Of a stretch of DNA of 5,397 nucleotides, positions 5,348-5,397 are shown piece after piece. This stretch comes from an uncultured Clostridia bacterium (GTDB lineage Bacteria; Bacillota; Clostridia; TANB77; CAG-508). Below the pieces are notes generated by a model. It was not told where the DNA came from and did no database searches. It saw nothing but the letters and a program-made list of their open reading frames with translations. The stretch spans positions 1 through 5,397 of the forward strand of contig CAOSZT010000149.1 of the NCBI GenBank assembly GCA_948528155.1. The letters run 5' to 3'. The position numbers were made by a program, and so were the translations under genes. The stretch's first letter is position 1, and each line of letters begins with the position of its first letter.

Positions 5348-5397
5348 GGGGCTGTAAAAAAAGTCCCTAGAAAAATGAGATTTAAGTTATAATTTTA
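5348..5397. mobile_element. Terminal end of a second IS (IS1182-like guess), continues past the window
   Basis: Right after the truncated frame the sequence becomes GGGGCTGTAAAAAAAGTCCC and then AT-rich non-coding DNA to the edge. GGGGCTGT followed by an A-run resembles the outer terminal repeat of several Firmicute insertion sequences, IS1182-type among them. No transposase is inside the window, so the family is a guess. The abrupt loss of a coding frame at exactly this point supports an insertion boundary. Confidence 0.5.

Overview
The window is very AT-rich DNA (by eye under 30% G+C) with strong AAGGAGG-type ribosome binding sites and the standard genetic code. This points to a low-GC Firmicute, most likely a gut-type clostridium. 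Almost every protein gene lies on the minus strand. The content is a decayed prophage or other integrated element broken up by insertion sequences.

Right part (3541-5397): a phage recombination operon, read right to left. It holds the C-terminal end of an unknown gene (5241-5347), an unknown 197-residue protein (4633-5226), an ERF-family single-strand annealing protein (4074-4619) and the N-terminal part of an SbcC/RecF-like ATPase (3541-4059). The genes are 14 nt apart or less. Both ends of the operon are cut by mobile DNA. The first gene runs into what looks like the terminal repeat of an IS starting at 5348, which continues beyond the window. The ATPase is cut at 3541 by an IS3-family element and also carries Gly-to-Arg in its Walker A motif.

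Middle (2284-3540): a complete IS3-family (IS150-like) element of 1257 bp. It has 16/18-matching terminal repeats, its own promoter, an intact orfA with an A7 slippery site, and an orfB that keeps its DD(35)E residues but has a 1-nt frameshift and an in-frame stop. No target-site duplication is visible. The DNA beyond its left end (2173-2274) is the tail of a reading frame that does not obviously continue the ATPase, which suggests an IS-linked deletion.

Left-middle (716-2163): a two-gene operon behind a near-consensus promoter (TTGACA-N17-TAAAAT) with a palindrome in its spacer. It encodes a DinD-like protein and a Nudix hydrolase, a pair fitting a stress or nucleotide-damage response.

Left end (1-715): a short gene for a single-pass membrane protein (231-440, minus) lies convergent to a G+C-rich island (52% G+C over 131-205) that folds as a closed multi-branched RNA on the plus strand. 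The 3' strand of its closing helix can instead pair in a terminator-like hairpin. A 68-bp stretch at 470-537 is an exact inverted copy of an internal piece of dinD (1584-1651). Positions 538-715 hold nothing I can identify.

The most interesting items are the unidentified structured RNA and the 68-bp inverted duplication of dinD.
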